DNA from: a virus
DNA: 64,000 bases
Virus record (IMG/VR): IMGVR_UViG_3300048580_000994
Span: 18,430 to 82,429 of that record
Reading direction: 5' to 3' (one strand)
The position numbers and the translations under genes were made by a program. Numbering within the stretch: the stretch's first letter is position 1; each line of letters starts with the position of its first letter. Below are positions 1-6,174 of this stretch, in pieces. The notes below the pieces were generated by a model, which had not been told where the DNA came from, did not search any database, and worked only from the letters and a program-made list of their open reading frames with translations.

Positions 1-25
1 GGGGTTCAATTCCCCGCAGTATCGC
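1..25 (+). tRNA. tRNA 3' end, cut by window edge
   Basis: The first bases form a T-arm (GGGG, loop TTCAATT, CCCC) followed by an acceptor-like strand. The rest of the tRNA lies before the window, so its identity cannot be read. Confidence 0.5.
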
Positions 26-32
26 ATAAAGT

Positions 33-90
33 AACTGTGGTACCCTGATGGGTTCCTTAATTAACCACCTTTAGTGTGGTAGCAGTTTTT
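33..90 (+). other. Hairpin spacer between tRNAs
   Basis: AACTG (33-37) pairs with CAGTT (83-87) and is followed by a run of T, enclosing a GTGG/CCAC helix. It could be a terminator or a tRNA-processing structure. No ORF is seen. Confidence 0.35.
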
Positions 91-93
91 AAT

Positions 94-162
94 GGGCTTT
101 CCGTATAGGACGGACCCTGCACTTGCAATGCGGGAGGGTCGGGGCAGTACCGACAAGGTCCA
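94..162 (+). tRNA. tRNA-Ala(TGC), non-canonical T-loop
   Basis: Acceptor GGGCTTT pairs with AAGGTCC using wobbles, and the anticodon loop is CTTGCAA. The T-loop is GGCAGTA instead of the usual TTCRANN, and the D-arm is very short (loop ATAGG). It belongs to the group of GG-type T-loop tRNAs in this window. Confidence 0.7.
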
Positions 163-177
163 CAAAAATAAAATAAT

Positions 178-250
178 GGGTAGATGGTGAAGCTAGTGCT
201 CACATCGTTCTGAAAAAGCGAAGACCAAGGTGCGATCCCTTGTCTACCCA
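178..250 (+). tRNA. tRNA-Phe(GAA)
   Basis: Acceptor GGGTAGA/TCTACCC is perfect. Anticodon stem TCGTT/AGCGA encloses loop CTGAAAA. No CCA is encoded. Confidence 0.88.
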
Positions 251-255
251 CTTAT

Positions 256-326
256 GGTCTGTTAGTTCAAAGGAAGAACAAACGCTTGATAAGCGTTAGA
301 TGGGATATCGTAATTCTCACGGACCA
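256..326 (+). tRNA. tRNA-Ile(GAT)
   Basis: Acceptor GGTCTGT/ACGGACC and anticodon stem AACGC/GCGTT with loop TTGATAA. Confidence 0.88.
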
Positions 327-331
327 CTTAT

Positions 332-402
332 AGGAGCGACTCAGGGCTAGTAAGCACGGCCGATAACCGTGTGATGTTGGAGTTCAAATCTCCCCGTTCC
401 TA
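332..402 (+). tRNA. tRNA-Ile-like (GAT), C at position 33
   Basis: Acceptor AGGAGCG/CGTTCCT and anticodon stem CACGG/CCGTG with loop CCGATAA. Position 33 is C instead of the near-universal U. The T-loop TTCAAAT is normal. It could be a second Ile tRNA or a tRNA of altered function. Confidence 0.7.
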
Positions 403-407
403 CTTAT

Positions 408-478
408 GCCATCTTAGTACAACAGTAGTATTACCGGTTGAAGCCCGGTCGATCTTGGGGCGGGACCAAGGGGTGGCA
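408..478 (+). tRNA. tRNA with GAA anticodon, non-canonical D and T loops
   Basis: Acceptor GCCATCT/GGGTGGC and anticodon stem ACCGG/CCGGT with loop TTGAAGC. The D-loop AACAGTA lacks GG, and the T-loop is GGCGGGA. Same unusual pattern as the gene at 608-680. Confidence 0.68.
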
Positions 479-483
479 CTTAT

Positions 484-556
484 GGGCTTATAGGCTAATT
501 GGATAAACCTTTGGACTACGAATCCGAAATTCCAGATTCGAATTCTGGTAAGCCCG
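484..556 (+). tRNA. tRNA-Arg(ACG)
   Basis: Acceptor GGGCTTA/TAAGCCC, anticodon stem TTGGA/TCCGA, loop CTACGAA, and canonical T-loop TTCGAAT. Its body resembles the Arg(CCG) gene at 33123. Confidence 0.9.
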
Positions 557-607
557 CTACACACTGGACTATATTAGCAATAATATAAAATAACAGTGTT
601 TCTACCC

Positions 608-680
608 ATAATATTAGTATAATAGTAATGCAACCAGCCAAAAGGGTTGGGTGATATCAAGGCAGGATTGATATATTATG
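608..680 (+). tRNA. tRNA-like gene, GG-type T-loop
   Basis: Acceptor ATAATAT/ATATTAT is perfect, with an extra C607-G680 pair. The D-arm is GTAT/ATGC with loop AATAGTA, and T-stem ATCAA/TTGAT holds loop GGCAGGA. The anticodon region (AACC/GGTT) has a nine-base loop, so its identity is unclear. The D and T loops match those of 408-478. Confidence 0.6.
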
Positions 681-687
681 GTTAAAT

Positions 688-761
688 GCTTCCATAGTGA
701 TAATTGGTTAACACGATTCTTTGGTAAGGAATAAATCTCGGATCATTCCCGGGTGGAAGCT
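688..761 (+). tRNA. tRNA-Thr(GGT)
   Basis: Acceptor GCTTCCA/TGGAAGC and anticodon loop TTGGTAA. The T-loop is ATCATTC, with A where T54 is expected. Confidence 0.85.
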
Positions 762-773
762 CTTAAACGATAT

Positions 774-856
774 GGAGAATGCCGGGGTTGGCTCCCCAAA
801 CAGTCTTGAAAACTGTGGTGACCGCAAGGTCAATAGTTCGATGCTATCATTCTCCG
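774..856 (+). tRNA. tRNA-Ser(TGA)
   Basis: Acceptor GGAGAAT/ATTCTCC, anticodon stem ACAGT/ACTGT with loop CTTGAAA, and a long variable arm (TGACC/GGTCA), as expected for Ser. Confidence 0.9.
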
Positions 857-871
857 CTTAACTTATTTTAT

Positions 872-952
872 GCCCGAGTGATGTAACAGCAGCCATGCAA
901 CGCTAAGAACGTTGTGCCGAAAGGCGTGCAGGTGCAATTCCTGTCTCGGGTA
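872..952 (+). tRNA. tRNA-Leu(AAG)
   Basis: Acceptor GCCCGAG/CTCGGGT, anticodon stem CAACG/CGTTG with loop CTAAGAA, and a long variable arm. The T-loop is TGCAATT. Confidence 0.85.
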
Positions 953-956
953 CTAA

Positions 957-1052
957 AAATTTTCAACGTAGGGACCAGTACCATGGCGAACACGAACAAA
1001 ATGGACAATATCAAGATAGTGATCATAGGCTTGATATTCGTTGAAAATTTTT
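957..1052 (+). ncRNA. Structured RNA closed by an A/U-rich helix
   Basis: AAATTTTCAACG pairs with CGTTGAAAATTT to close the unit, and AATATCAAG/CTTGATATT forms a second helix inside. It sits between tRNA genes and resembles three other clamped units at 55898, 57862 and 58502. The function is unknown. Confidence 0.45.
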
Positions 1053-1059
1053 TGATATG

Positions 1060-1131
1060 TCGGGTATGGCATGGTGCCTTCGAAGGGATTGGCCGTCTGG
1101 AGAAGAATGGGGTTCAAATCCACCGCCCGAT
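1060..1131 (+). tRNA. Degenerate tRNA-like gene
   Basis: TCGGG/CCCGA acceptor ends and a TTCAAAT T-loop are visible, but the T-stem and anticodon arm do not pair well. It is probably a decayed or highly divergent tRNA. It lies between two copies of the string ATTTTTTGATAT. Confidence 0.4.
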
Positions 1132-1223
1132 ACGAAAATTTTTTGATATTTTTGAAAAAAGTATTTGACAACATGGTTAAAAGTGGATATATTGTATAAA
1201 TAGAAAGTGATTAACGCACTTAT

Positions 1224-1302
1224 GCCCATGTGGTGGAATGGCAGACACGCCTGACTCAAAATCAGGTTCGAAAGAGTGGGGGTTCAAGTCCCTCCATGGG
1301 CA
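1224..1302 (+). tRNA. tRNA-Leu(CAA)
   Basis: Acceptor GCCCATG/CATGGGC, anticodon stem CCTGA/TCAGG, loop CTCAAAA, and T-loop TTCAAGT. Confidence 0.9.
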
Positions 1303-1508
1303 CTAAAAGTTTATTGATTCTTTTTAAAAATCAATTGGCGTCCCCGGTGAAAGGTCTGCTCATGGACCTCCAGTAATGGTGTCCGAATGGACATAAGATG
1401 TTGACCTTTGTGGCGATTGGTTAGTAACAAACATCGAAAAGGACAGAAGCCTCTGGTGCCCAACGTAAGTGTTGGGCTGGGCAGTCAAGAGCCAAGTAAT
1501 CTTGATAT
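1303..1508 (+). other. Structured intergenic region
   Basis: About 200 bases without an ORF between two tRNAs. Visible helices are ATTGATT/AATCAAT (1312-1334), a GCCCAAC/GTTGGGC hairpin near 1460, and AAAGGTC pairing with GACCTTT. It may be an RNA or tRNA remnants. Confidence 0.35.
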
Positions 1509-1581
1509 GCGGGCATAGCTCAGTTGGTAGAGTACAAGTTTTCCAAACTTGGTGTCGTCGGTTCAAGCCCGTCTGCCCGCT
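1509..1581 (+). tRNA. tRNA-Gly(TCC)
   Basis: Acceptor GCGGGCA/TGCCCGC, anticodon stem CAAGT/ACTTG with loop TTTCCAA, and canonical D and T loops. Confidence 0.92.
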
Positions 1582-1591
1582 CAAAACATTG

Positions 1592-1623
1592 AAATAGCAC
1601 AATTTTTAAAAATTGTGCTATTT
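1592..1623 (+). terminator. Bidirectional terminator
   Basis: Perfect inverted repeat AAATAGCACAATTTTT and its complement, between the tRNA array and the minus-strand HNH gene, with flanking T/A runs. Confidence 0.6.
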
Positions 1624-2337
1624 GTTTATATAAATTGGCATTGATGAATTATACCAATTATTATTATATTCAGAGTATTTGGTATTCCATTCGTCAATTT
1701 CTAATAATAATTGTTCTAAAGTAACTGATGAATTTCCACACTTGGAACAATTGTCCTTTTTTAATAAATATTCACAGTTGGCAGGATGTGACAATATCAT
1801 TGGATTTATATTGTTTTTATAACCATTAACGACTGAATAACGATGGTCTTTATCATAGTTGTTTCCTTCAATAATATTATTAAAACCTAATAAACAATGC
1901 TTAATATTGTCGTGTATTTTTTTAAATCTGGATAATGTTCTGTAGTTTTTAAATGGCTCGACATCTGCAATAGTTAGTCCAAATTTTTTGAGTAATGTGT
2001 TTCTTTGTTGTTCCCTTGATTTTTCTGAACGATTTTTATTAGAGTTATCTCCAGAACAAGTTTGTGAACAAAAAGAATTTCGTCTTTGTTCATAAGGAAT
2101 ATTGTTGCCACATACCAAACATTTTTTGACAAATGAAGCTGTTGATATTGCCAATCGTTCTTTATTGGTTAAAAATCCTGCTTCTTTAATTGCGTTACTC
2201 CAACTACCAAATGTTCTTTCAAAGTGTCCATAATGAATGCTTGGTGAAAAAGTAAAATCGTTTCTTGATGGTATTTTATTATGTTGATTATAAAAATTTT
2301 TTAGTTCTGAAATTAAAAAGTCTTTAGTATATTTCAT
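1618..2337 (-). CDS. HNH homing endonuclease
   Basis: A 239-residue protein. The N-terminal ~60 residues look like the helix-turn-helix domain found on many homing endonucleases (IPSRNDF then TFGSWSNAIKEAG). A CxxC...CxxxC zinc finger lies near residues 73-94, and the C-terminal HNH core carries DKDHRYS, HPANCEYLL and a final Asn. It would nick DNA at an intronless target site to spread the gene. The start ATG follows GGAG by ten bases at the end of the shared structured leader (2338-2452). It lies opposite in strand to the tRNA genes it interrupts. Confidence 0.9.
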   Translation of the reverse strand: MKYTKDFLISELKNFYNQHNKIPSRNDFTFSPSIHYGHFERTFGSWSNAIKEAGFLTNKERLAISTASFVKKCLVCGNNIPYEQRRNSFCSQTCSGDNSNKNRSEKSREQQRNTLLKKFGLTIADVEPFKNYRTLSRFKKIHDNIKHCLLGFNNIIEGNNYDKDHRYSVVNGYKNNINPMILSHPANCEYLLKKDNCSKCGNSSVTLEQLLLEIDEWNTKYSEYNNNWYNSSMPIYINK

Positions 2338-2452
2338 TTGACATAATCTCCGGTTTCGGGTTATAAATAAAGGAGTGGGACAAGCCCTCCTCCGGTTGGG
2401 TTTCTATTGCCGCCACAGCAATGGATACCACTAATTCTTTATATTATTTATC
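2338..2452 (-). promoter_or_regulatory. Endonuclease leader element, copy 1
   Basis: On the minus strand a GATAAATA late box (2445-2452) is followed by AGTGG, a variable hairpin, GAAACCC, a GGAG-rich loop, GGGCTTGT and CCACT. AGTGG and CCACT close the structure. A TATAAATA box faces the opposite way near the start codon. Seven copies exist in the window. Confidence 0.75.
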
Positions 2453-2745
2453 ATTTTAGTTGTAAAAGTCAATATTATTTTTATCTTTCTATAGTTTAAT
2501 TAGAAAATCAAGTATATCATTCCAGTACAACGTAAGAAAATTTCAGGAAATCATCAGCTAACAAATCGCAAGGCTATAAAAACATTGAGCCAAGGGAAGT
2601 GCTTGGACAGGGCGAAATGATGAAATGAAATTAGTAAGACGTTTGAAAAAATGATTGAAAGATGAGTATTAGGTAAAACACCGGCATAGCATTGCGATTG
2701 GAGCCGGAGATTCTGTTCAAGTCAGACATGAAAGGCTAATTTAAT
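2453..2745 (+). other. Non-coding region, possible structured RNA
   Basis: No convincing ORF. TCATC and GATGA near 2550 and 2620 can pair, CCGGC/GCCGG pairs near 2680-2705, and a T-arm-like hairpin (TCTG, TTCAAGT, CAGA) lies near 2715. TTTCAGG near 2549 could partly pair with CATGAAA near 2727, so this may be a tRNA carrying a long insertion. This is speculative. Confidence 0.3.
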
Positions 2746-2826
2746 GGAAGGGCTGGGTACGAGTGAACCCAAGAGTCTGTAAAACTCCCCTTAACTGTGT
2801 GATGGTGCAAATTCCGTCCCCTTCCA
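2746..2826 (+). tRNA. tRNA-Tyr(GTA)
   Basis: Acceptor GGAAGGG/CCCTTCC, anticodon loop CTGTAAA, and a long variable arm as expected for bacterial Tyr. T-loop TGCAAAT. Confidence 0.88.
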
Positions 2827-2837
2827 CAAACAGAACA

Positions 2838-2909
2838 ACTTGATATGGTGTAATGGCTGCACGGACCACATGGAGTGGTCAGGTATTGGTTCAAATCCTT
2901 TCTCATTGT
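2838..2909 (+). tRNA. Degenerate tRNA-Pro(TGG)-like gene
   Basis: D-arm GTGT/GCAC and anticodon stem GACCA/TGGTC with loop CATGGAG are clear, but the T-stem and acceptor pair poorly and position 33 is A. Probably a decayed tRNA. A sound Pro(TGG) exists at 28674. Confidence 0.4.
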
Positions 2910-3034
2910 TGAAGTTAAATCAAATCTGCAGGTTTGGTACTTCGTGTTCAGGGACGCTTGAACATTGTTCTGAAGATTTCCAGAGAGGTTTGTAAGTAGA
3001 CCCTGTAAGCGTTGACTGGGGAAACTTTCATTAT

Positions 3035-3120
3035 TCCGGGGTCGTCTAATTTGGTAGGACACCTGACTTTGAATCAGGGAGATTAACATCTCTGTGCAGG
3101 TTCGACTCCTGCTCCCGGAT
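3035..3120 (+). tRNA. tRNA-Gln(TTG) with long variable arm
   Basis: Acceptor TCCGGGG/TCCCGGA and anticodon stem CCTGA/TCAGG with loop CTTTGAA. The variable arm is a GAGAT/ATCTC hairpin, which is unusual because Gln tRNAs normally have a short variable loop. Confidence 0.82.
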
Positions 3121-3180
3121 CAAAAACAATAAGCGGTTGTAGGTGTAGACGTGTTAGATAGGAACCTTCATTTTTATTAT

Positions 3181-3256
3181 ATCGGTATAGTGTTAACGGT
3201 TAGCACGATGGTCTCCAAAACCACAAGTCAGGGTTCGAATCCTTGTACCGATGCCA
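3181..3256 (+). tRNA. tRNA-Trp(CCA)
   Basis: Acceptor ATCGGTA/TACCGAT, anticodon loop CTCCAAA, and encoded 3' GCCA. Confidence 0.9.
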
Positions 3257-3263
3257 AATTCAT

Positions 3264-3337
3264 ACTTCCGGATGGTGTGGGCACCTGTTATCCTTGACTC
3301 GGATGATGTTAGAGTTCAATTCTCTACGGAAGTACCA
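3264..3337 (+). tRNA. tRNA-Val(GAC)
   Basis: Acceptor ACTTCCG/CGGAAGT, anticodon loop TTGACTC between ATCC and GGAT, and encoded ACCA. The D-arm is short. Confidence 0.82.
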
Positions 3338-3431
3338 AAATTGCATTCGTTAGGGTACCTTGATTATGTTGGTAAAAAATCTTGAGTATCTCAAAGCAAT
3401 ACCATCCAACAATGGTTAGTAAGGTTCGAAC
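3338..3431 (+). other. tRNA-like remnant
   Basis: A T-arm (GTAAG, TTCGAA, CTTAC) near 3420 and hairpins TTGAG/CTCAA and ACCAT/ATGGT precede it, but no full cloverleaf can be assigned. It abuts the 3' end of the minus-strand HNH gene. Confidence 0.35.
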
Positions 3432-4253
3432 TTACTTGATATATCTGGGTAATGTGTGGTTGCCAAATTCCCATAATACTATTCGAAGAAATAGTTCATT
3501 CAATGTTATAGTTGATGATATTCTTCTGTTAAAATTTTCTTTATATGGAACCATTTCTGCGTTTGCAGGATGTTTTATTAATTCAAATGATATATTATTT
3601 TTATATCCTTCTTGTATTTGGTATAAATGGTCCCAAGTAACTCCGGTGGGGTTTGGGTTCATTGCTGAATGTGGTCTATACCACCCATAGTTTTTGATCA
3701 TTTCAAAATCAAATAATTCACTATGTTTTTTGGAAGATAATGAAAACCTGCAACTTTTTCTGTAAAATGTTTTATTTTCATATCTACATTTTGTGCAATA
3801 ACAAGAACTTCTTGATGCTGGACTGATAAATATAATATTACATTTTTCACATTGTTTGTATTTAATATTTGTGGTTGGGTATTCTTTTGGTGCTTTATAT
3901 GTTGGTGATTTTGTTCTTGGATTTTGTTGGAAATATATTTTTAATTTTTTAGAAACAGTTAATCCAATTTGTTGTTTAGAAACATCTGATAGTGTCCAGC
4001 CATTTTCAATTCGTTTTTTATTAGTATAAGTAGCAGAACAAGAATGATTGCAGAAATCTTTTCTTTTATTATCATAATCAATAATTATACCGCAGCACAA
4101 ACATTTTTTAGGGTTTTGGTTGTATAGTTTGATGTTTTCGTTTTTAGTATGGTTGCCCAAACATTGTTTTGAGCAATAAGTCATTGATCTTTTATCTTTG
4201 ATTATAAATTCTTTTTTACATTCTTGGCATATAGCAGTTTTTTTAATTTTCAT
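3432..4253 (-). CDS. HNH homing endonuclease
   Basis: 273 residues. Two N-terminal zinc-finger-like Cys pairs (CQECKKEF, then CSKQC; CLCCG, then CNHSC), a third Cys cluster near residue 140, and a C-terminal HNH core with TWDHLYQI, HPANAEMV and a terminal Asn. Related to the proteins at 1618, 10685, 28787 and 59064. Translation starts at the ATG ten bases after GGAG in leader copy 2. Confidence 0.88.
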   Translation of the reverse strand: MKIKKTAICQECKKEFIIKDKRSMTYCSKQCLGNHTKNENIKLYNQNPKKCLCCGIIIDYDNKRKDFCNHSCSATYTNKKRIENGWTLSDVSKQQIGLTVSKKLKIYFQQNPRTKSPTYKAPKEYPTTNIKYKQCEKCNIIFISPASRSSCYCTKCRYENKTFYRKSCRFSLSSKKHSELFDFEMIKNYGWYRPHSAMNPNPTGVTWDHLYQIQEGYKNNISFELIKHPANAEMVPYKENFNRRISSTITLNELFLRIVLWEFGNHTLPRYIK

Positions 4254-4368
4254 TTGACATAATCTCCGGTTTCGGGTTATAAATAAAGGAGTGGGACAAG
4301 CCCTCCTCCGGTTGGGTTTCCATTATCCGCTAAGTAATGGATACCACTAATTCTTTATATTATTTATC
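4254..4368 (-). promoter_or_regulatory. Endonuclease leader element, copy 2
   Basis: Nearly identical to copy 1. Only the variable hairpin differs (CCATTA/TAATGG), and it stays paired. GATAAATA lies at 4361-4368 on the minus strand, and TATAAATA faces the downstream tRNA-Val on the plus strand. Confidence 0.75.
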
Positions 4369-4399
4369 ATTTTGGTTGTAAAAGTCAATATTTAAATTA

Positions 4400-4475
4400 T
4401 GCTCGGTAGATCGCTGGGGCGACGATGATCCTTACAAGATTGTTGTGGTGGGTCCAATCCCCACACCGAGTACCA
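4400..4475 (+). tRNA. tRNA-Val(TAC)
   Basis: Acceptor GCTCGGT/ACCGAGT, anticodon loop CTTACAA, T-stem GTGGG/CCCAC, and encoded ACCA. Confidence 0.85.
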
Positions 4476-4564
4476 AATAAAAATTAAACTTCAATGGACA
4501 ATGGCGTATCCCGACATTGTGGGAAGTTTATACAGTTTTGTGGTATCTGTGTCAAACCACTTTT
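4476..4564 (+). other. Non-coding spacer with hairpins
   Basis: GTGGT/ACCAC pairs near 4540-4561. A possible tRNA-like arrangement could not be completed. Confidence 0.25.
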
Positions 4565-4644
4565 GGCCTGTGGGACTGCATGGTGTAGTCGCCCGCCTGT
4601 CACGCGGGAGGTTCAGAGGGGATCGTTACCCCTACAGGTCGCCA
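4565..4644 (+). tRNA. tRNA-Asp(GTC)
   Basis: Acceptor GGCCTGT/ACAGGTC, anticodon stem CCCGC/GCGGG with loop CTGTCAC, and encoded GCCA. The T-loop is ATCGTTA (A at 54). Confidence 0.85.
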
Positions 4645-4791
4645 AACCATCGCAGAGCAAGTCCTTTCATTTGGGACGAAAGAGGGAGTAGGCACTTGAA
4701 GTCGAAACCGTGAGTGGTGCTGCAACCAATTTCCGAAAGGACTGGACAATAAAAGTCCAAGACTCGCAGCGATTCCCACCTCTGCAACCAA
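4645..4791 (+). ncRNA. Structured RNA, possibly a split tRNA
   Basis: GCAGAG (about 4652) pairs with CTCTGC (about 4780), AGTCCTTTC with GAAAGGACT, and a D-arm-like GTCC/GGAC hairpin follows the first strand. The 5' end looks like an acceptor plus D-arm, but the T-arm cannot be completed. No ORF. Confidence 0.4.
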
Positions 4792-4867
4792 TTCAGGGTG
4801 TAGCTTAAAAGAAAAGTGCTGGTCTCGGAAACCAGAGACTGGGTTTGCAAGATACCCCATCCTGACA
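4792..4867 (+). tRNA. tRNA-Pro(CGG)
   Basis: Acceptor TCAGGGT/ATCCTGA and anticodon stem CTGGT/ACCAG with loop CTCGGAA. The D-loop AAAAGAA lacks GG, and the T-loop region is TTGCAAGA, so the D/T-loop contact must be unusual. Confidence 0.8.
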
Positions 4868-4878
4868 AAATGTTTTAT

Positions 4879-4952
4879 GGGCTGTGTAATGGGGTTACGG
4901 GTGACTTTTGCAAAGTTGCTGATTCAGGAGGGTTCGATTCCCCCACGGTCCA
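4879..4952 (+). tRNA. tRNA-Ala(TGC)
   Basis: Acceptor GGGCTGT/ACGGTCC, anticodon loop TTTGCAA, and canonical T-loop TTCGATT. Second Ala(TGC) besides the divergent gene at 94. Confidence 0.87.
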
Positions 4953-4958
4953 CTTAAT

Positions 4959-5030
4959 GGGGAATGGGCGAGGTACCCGGATAATCATGGCATGATTATA
5001 GCCTGATCGGAGCGTTACCGATATTCTCCA
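4959..5030 (+). tRNA. tRNA-Ala(GGC)
   Basis: Acceptor GGGGAAT/ATTCTCC, anticodon stem TAATC/GATTA with loop ATGGCAT, and T-loop AGCGTTA. Confidence 0.78.
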
Positions 5031-5153
5031 CAAACAATTACCAAGATTGTATCGGTGAAAAAGTCTACGTAAAGTCGGGACGAATCGAACAAAAAGGTGT
5101 TAGAATATTGTTCATTTTGGTTAAAGACTGTGACCAAAAATATTAATGCGGGT
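5031..5153 (+). other. Non-coding spacer
   Basis: No ORF. GGT/ACC hairpins near 5120-5136 and a possible AATATTGTT pairing are seen. Nothing can be assigned. Confidence 0.25.
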
Positions 5154-5221
5154 ATGATGTAAAGGTTGCCTGAAGCGTTGCCAACGCTTACTTGGGATTT
5201 CGATTCCATCTAGGTACTCCA
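5154..5221 (+). tRNA. tRNA-Gly(GCC)-like, degenerate acceptor
   Basis: Anticodon stem AAGCG/CGCTT with loop TTGCCAA is perfect. The acceptor (GGGTA/TACTC) and T-stem are weak. Either decayed or strongly edited. A sound Gly(GCC) lies at 5846. Confidence 0.5.
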
Positions 5222-5260
5222 CTCATATAAATACTAAGTACAATTACGGAGGATAATTTT

Positions 5261-5785
5261 ATGAAAATACATGAAATCATATATGAGACACTTGGTGCTA
5301 CGTCATATCCATGGAAGTTAGTGGATCGATCAGCATCTAGCAATACCTATGAGTTTTTCAACGCACAACAGATAAAGTATATTGTAGACTTAATGCACAG
5401 TACTCAATTCTCAGAATTAGTTAAAGCTAAAATCGATATTGCTCGTGTTGTTTTTAGAAATCAAGTTTCAATTGATTCGAGTAAAGAAAATCTACACATC
5501 ACCAATACTGGTGATGCTTGGGGAGTATTCTCTACAGTAATAGATATTATAAAACACGCAATAAACGAGTCAAACTTTGATATTATTGTTTTTGAAGCCG
5601 ACAAGAAAGAGCCTAGTAGGGTTAGGTTGTATTCTACATTTATGTCACGTGTACAGCAAGTCCTGCCTAATTATATTGCAGCACCAGCAGTTGATGCAGA
5701 CTGGCTAATCAGATACAGGCTTGTGAAAAAAGATTCACCTTTGAATACTCCACTATTCATGTCCCCAAAGAAGAAAAAGAAGTAA
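5261..5785 (+). CDS. Late protein of unknown function, GNAT-like pattern
   Basis: 174 residues. A TATAAATA late box lies about 35 bases upstream, and GGAGG precedes the ATG. The N-terminus MKIHEIIYETLG resembles the MRLYEL family of N-termini (see 30600, 31190, 62256). The C-terminal half (GDAWGVF, FEADKKEPSRVRLYSTFM) has the alternating pattern of phage GNAT-fold proteins, but no acetyl-CoA loop is certain. It ends in a Lys-rich tail. Possibly a packaged protein. Confidence 0.75.
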   Translation: MKIHEIIYETLGATSYPWKLVDRSASSNTYEFFNAQQIKYIVDLMHSTQFSELVKAKIDIARVVFRNQVSIDSSKENLHITNTGDAWGVFSTVIDIIKHAINESNFDIIVFEADKKEPSRVRLYSTFMSRVQQVLPNYIAAPAVDADWLIRYRLVKKDSPLNTPLFMSPKKKKK

Positions 5786-5826
5786 TTTAAGCCGCTGGTG
5801 TTGGTTCGATTCCCTTCTGGTCCACG
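5786..5826 (+). other. tRNA 3'-end remnant
   Basis: A T-arm (GTTGG, TTCGATT) and acceptor 3' strand TGGTCCA with no matching 5' half nearby. Confidence 0.4.
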
Positions 5827-5845
5827 GAAAGATAAATAATATAAT

Positions 5846-5930
5846 GCGGGTGTCGCATAGCGGCTATTGCGCTTGCTTGCCAAGCAAGAGACCCTAAAGG
5901 TCATCACGGATTCGAGTTCCGTCACCCGCT
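5846..5930 (+). tRNA. tRNA-Gly(GCC) with long variable arm
   Basis: Acceptor GCGGGTG/CACCCGC and anticodon stem CTTGC/GCAAG with loop TTGCCAA. The variable region is a GACC/GGTC hairpin, which is unusual for Gly. Confidence 0.85.
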
Positions 5931-5952
5931 CCTAATAATATTTAAAGTTTGA

Positions 5953-6023
5953 TTGGGTATCGTCTAGTGGTAAGACAAACGGCTGTTAACCGTTCAACCG
6001 AAGTTCGAATCTTCGTACCCGAA
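5953..6023 (+). tRNA. tRNA-Asn(GTT)
   Basis: Acceptor TTGGGTA/TACCCGA and anticodon stem AACGG/CCGTT with loop CTGTTAA. Confidence 0.9.
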
Positions 6024-6045
6024 CTGAAAAGATAAATACAATAAT

Positions 6046-6117
6046 GGATCGTTAGCAAATCAACTAATGCGGCCGGCTGCAACCCGGCAGGACTCAGGGT
6101 AGCACTGAGACGGTCCT
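6046..6117 (+). tRNA. tRNA-Cys(GCA), non-canonical T-loop
   Basis: Acceptor GGATCGT/ACGGTCC and anticodon stem GCCGG/CCGGC with loop CTGCAAC. The T-stem CTCAG/CTGAG holds loop GGTAGCA, and the D-loop has no GG. Member of the GG-type T-loop group. Confidence 0.78.
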
Positions 6118-6174
6118 CTACAATTTTTAAATAAATAAATTGACATTTGATGAATGAATATGATAAATAATAAT

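Noticed and set aside
914-1259. Several 60-85 codon ORFs on both strands over the tRNA array.
   Set aside because: They overlap clear tRNA genes or structured RNA and have no coding signature.
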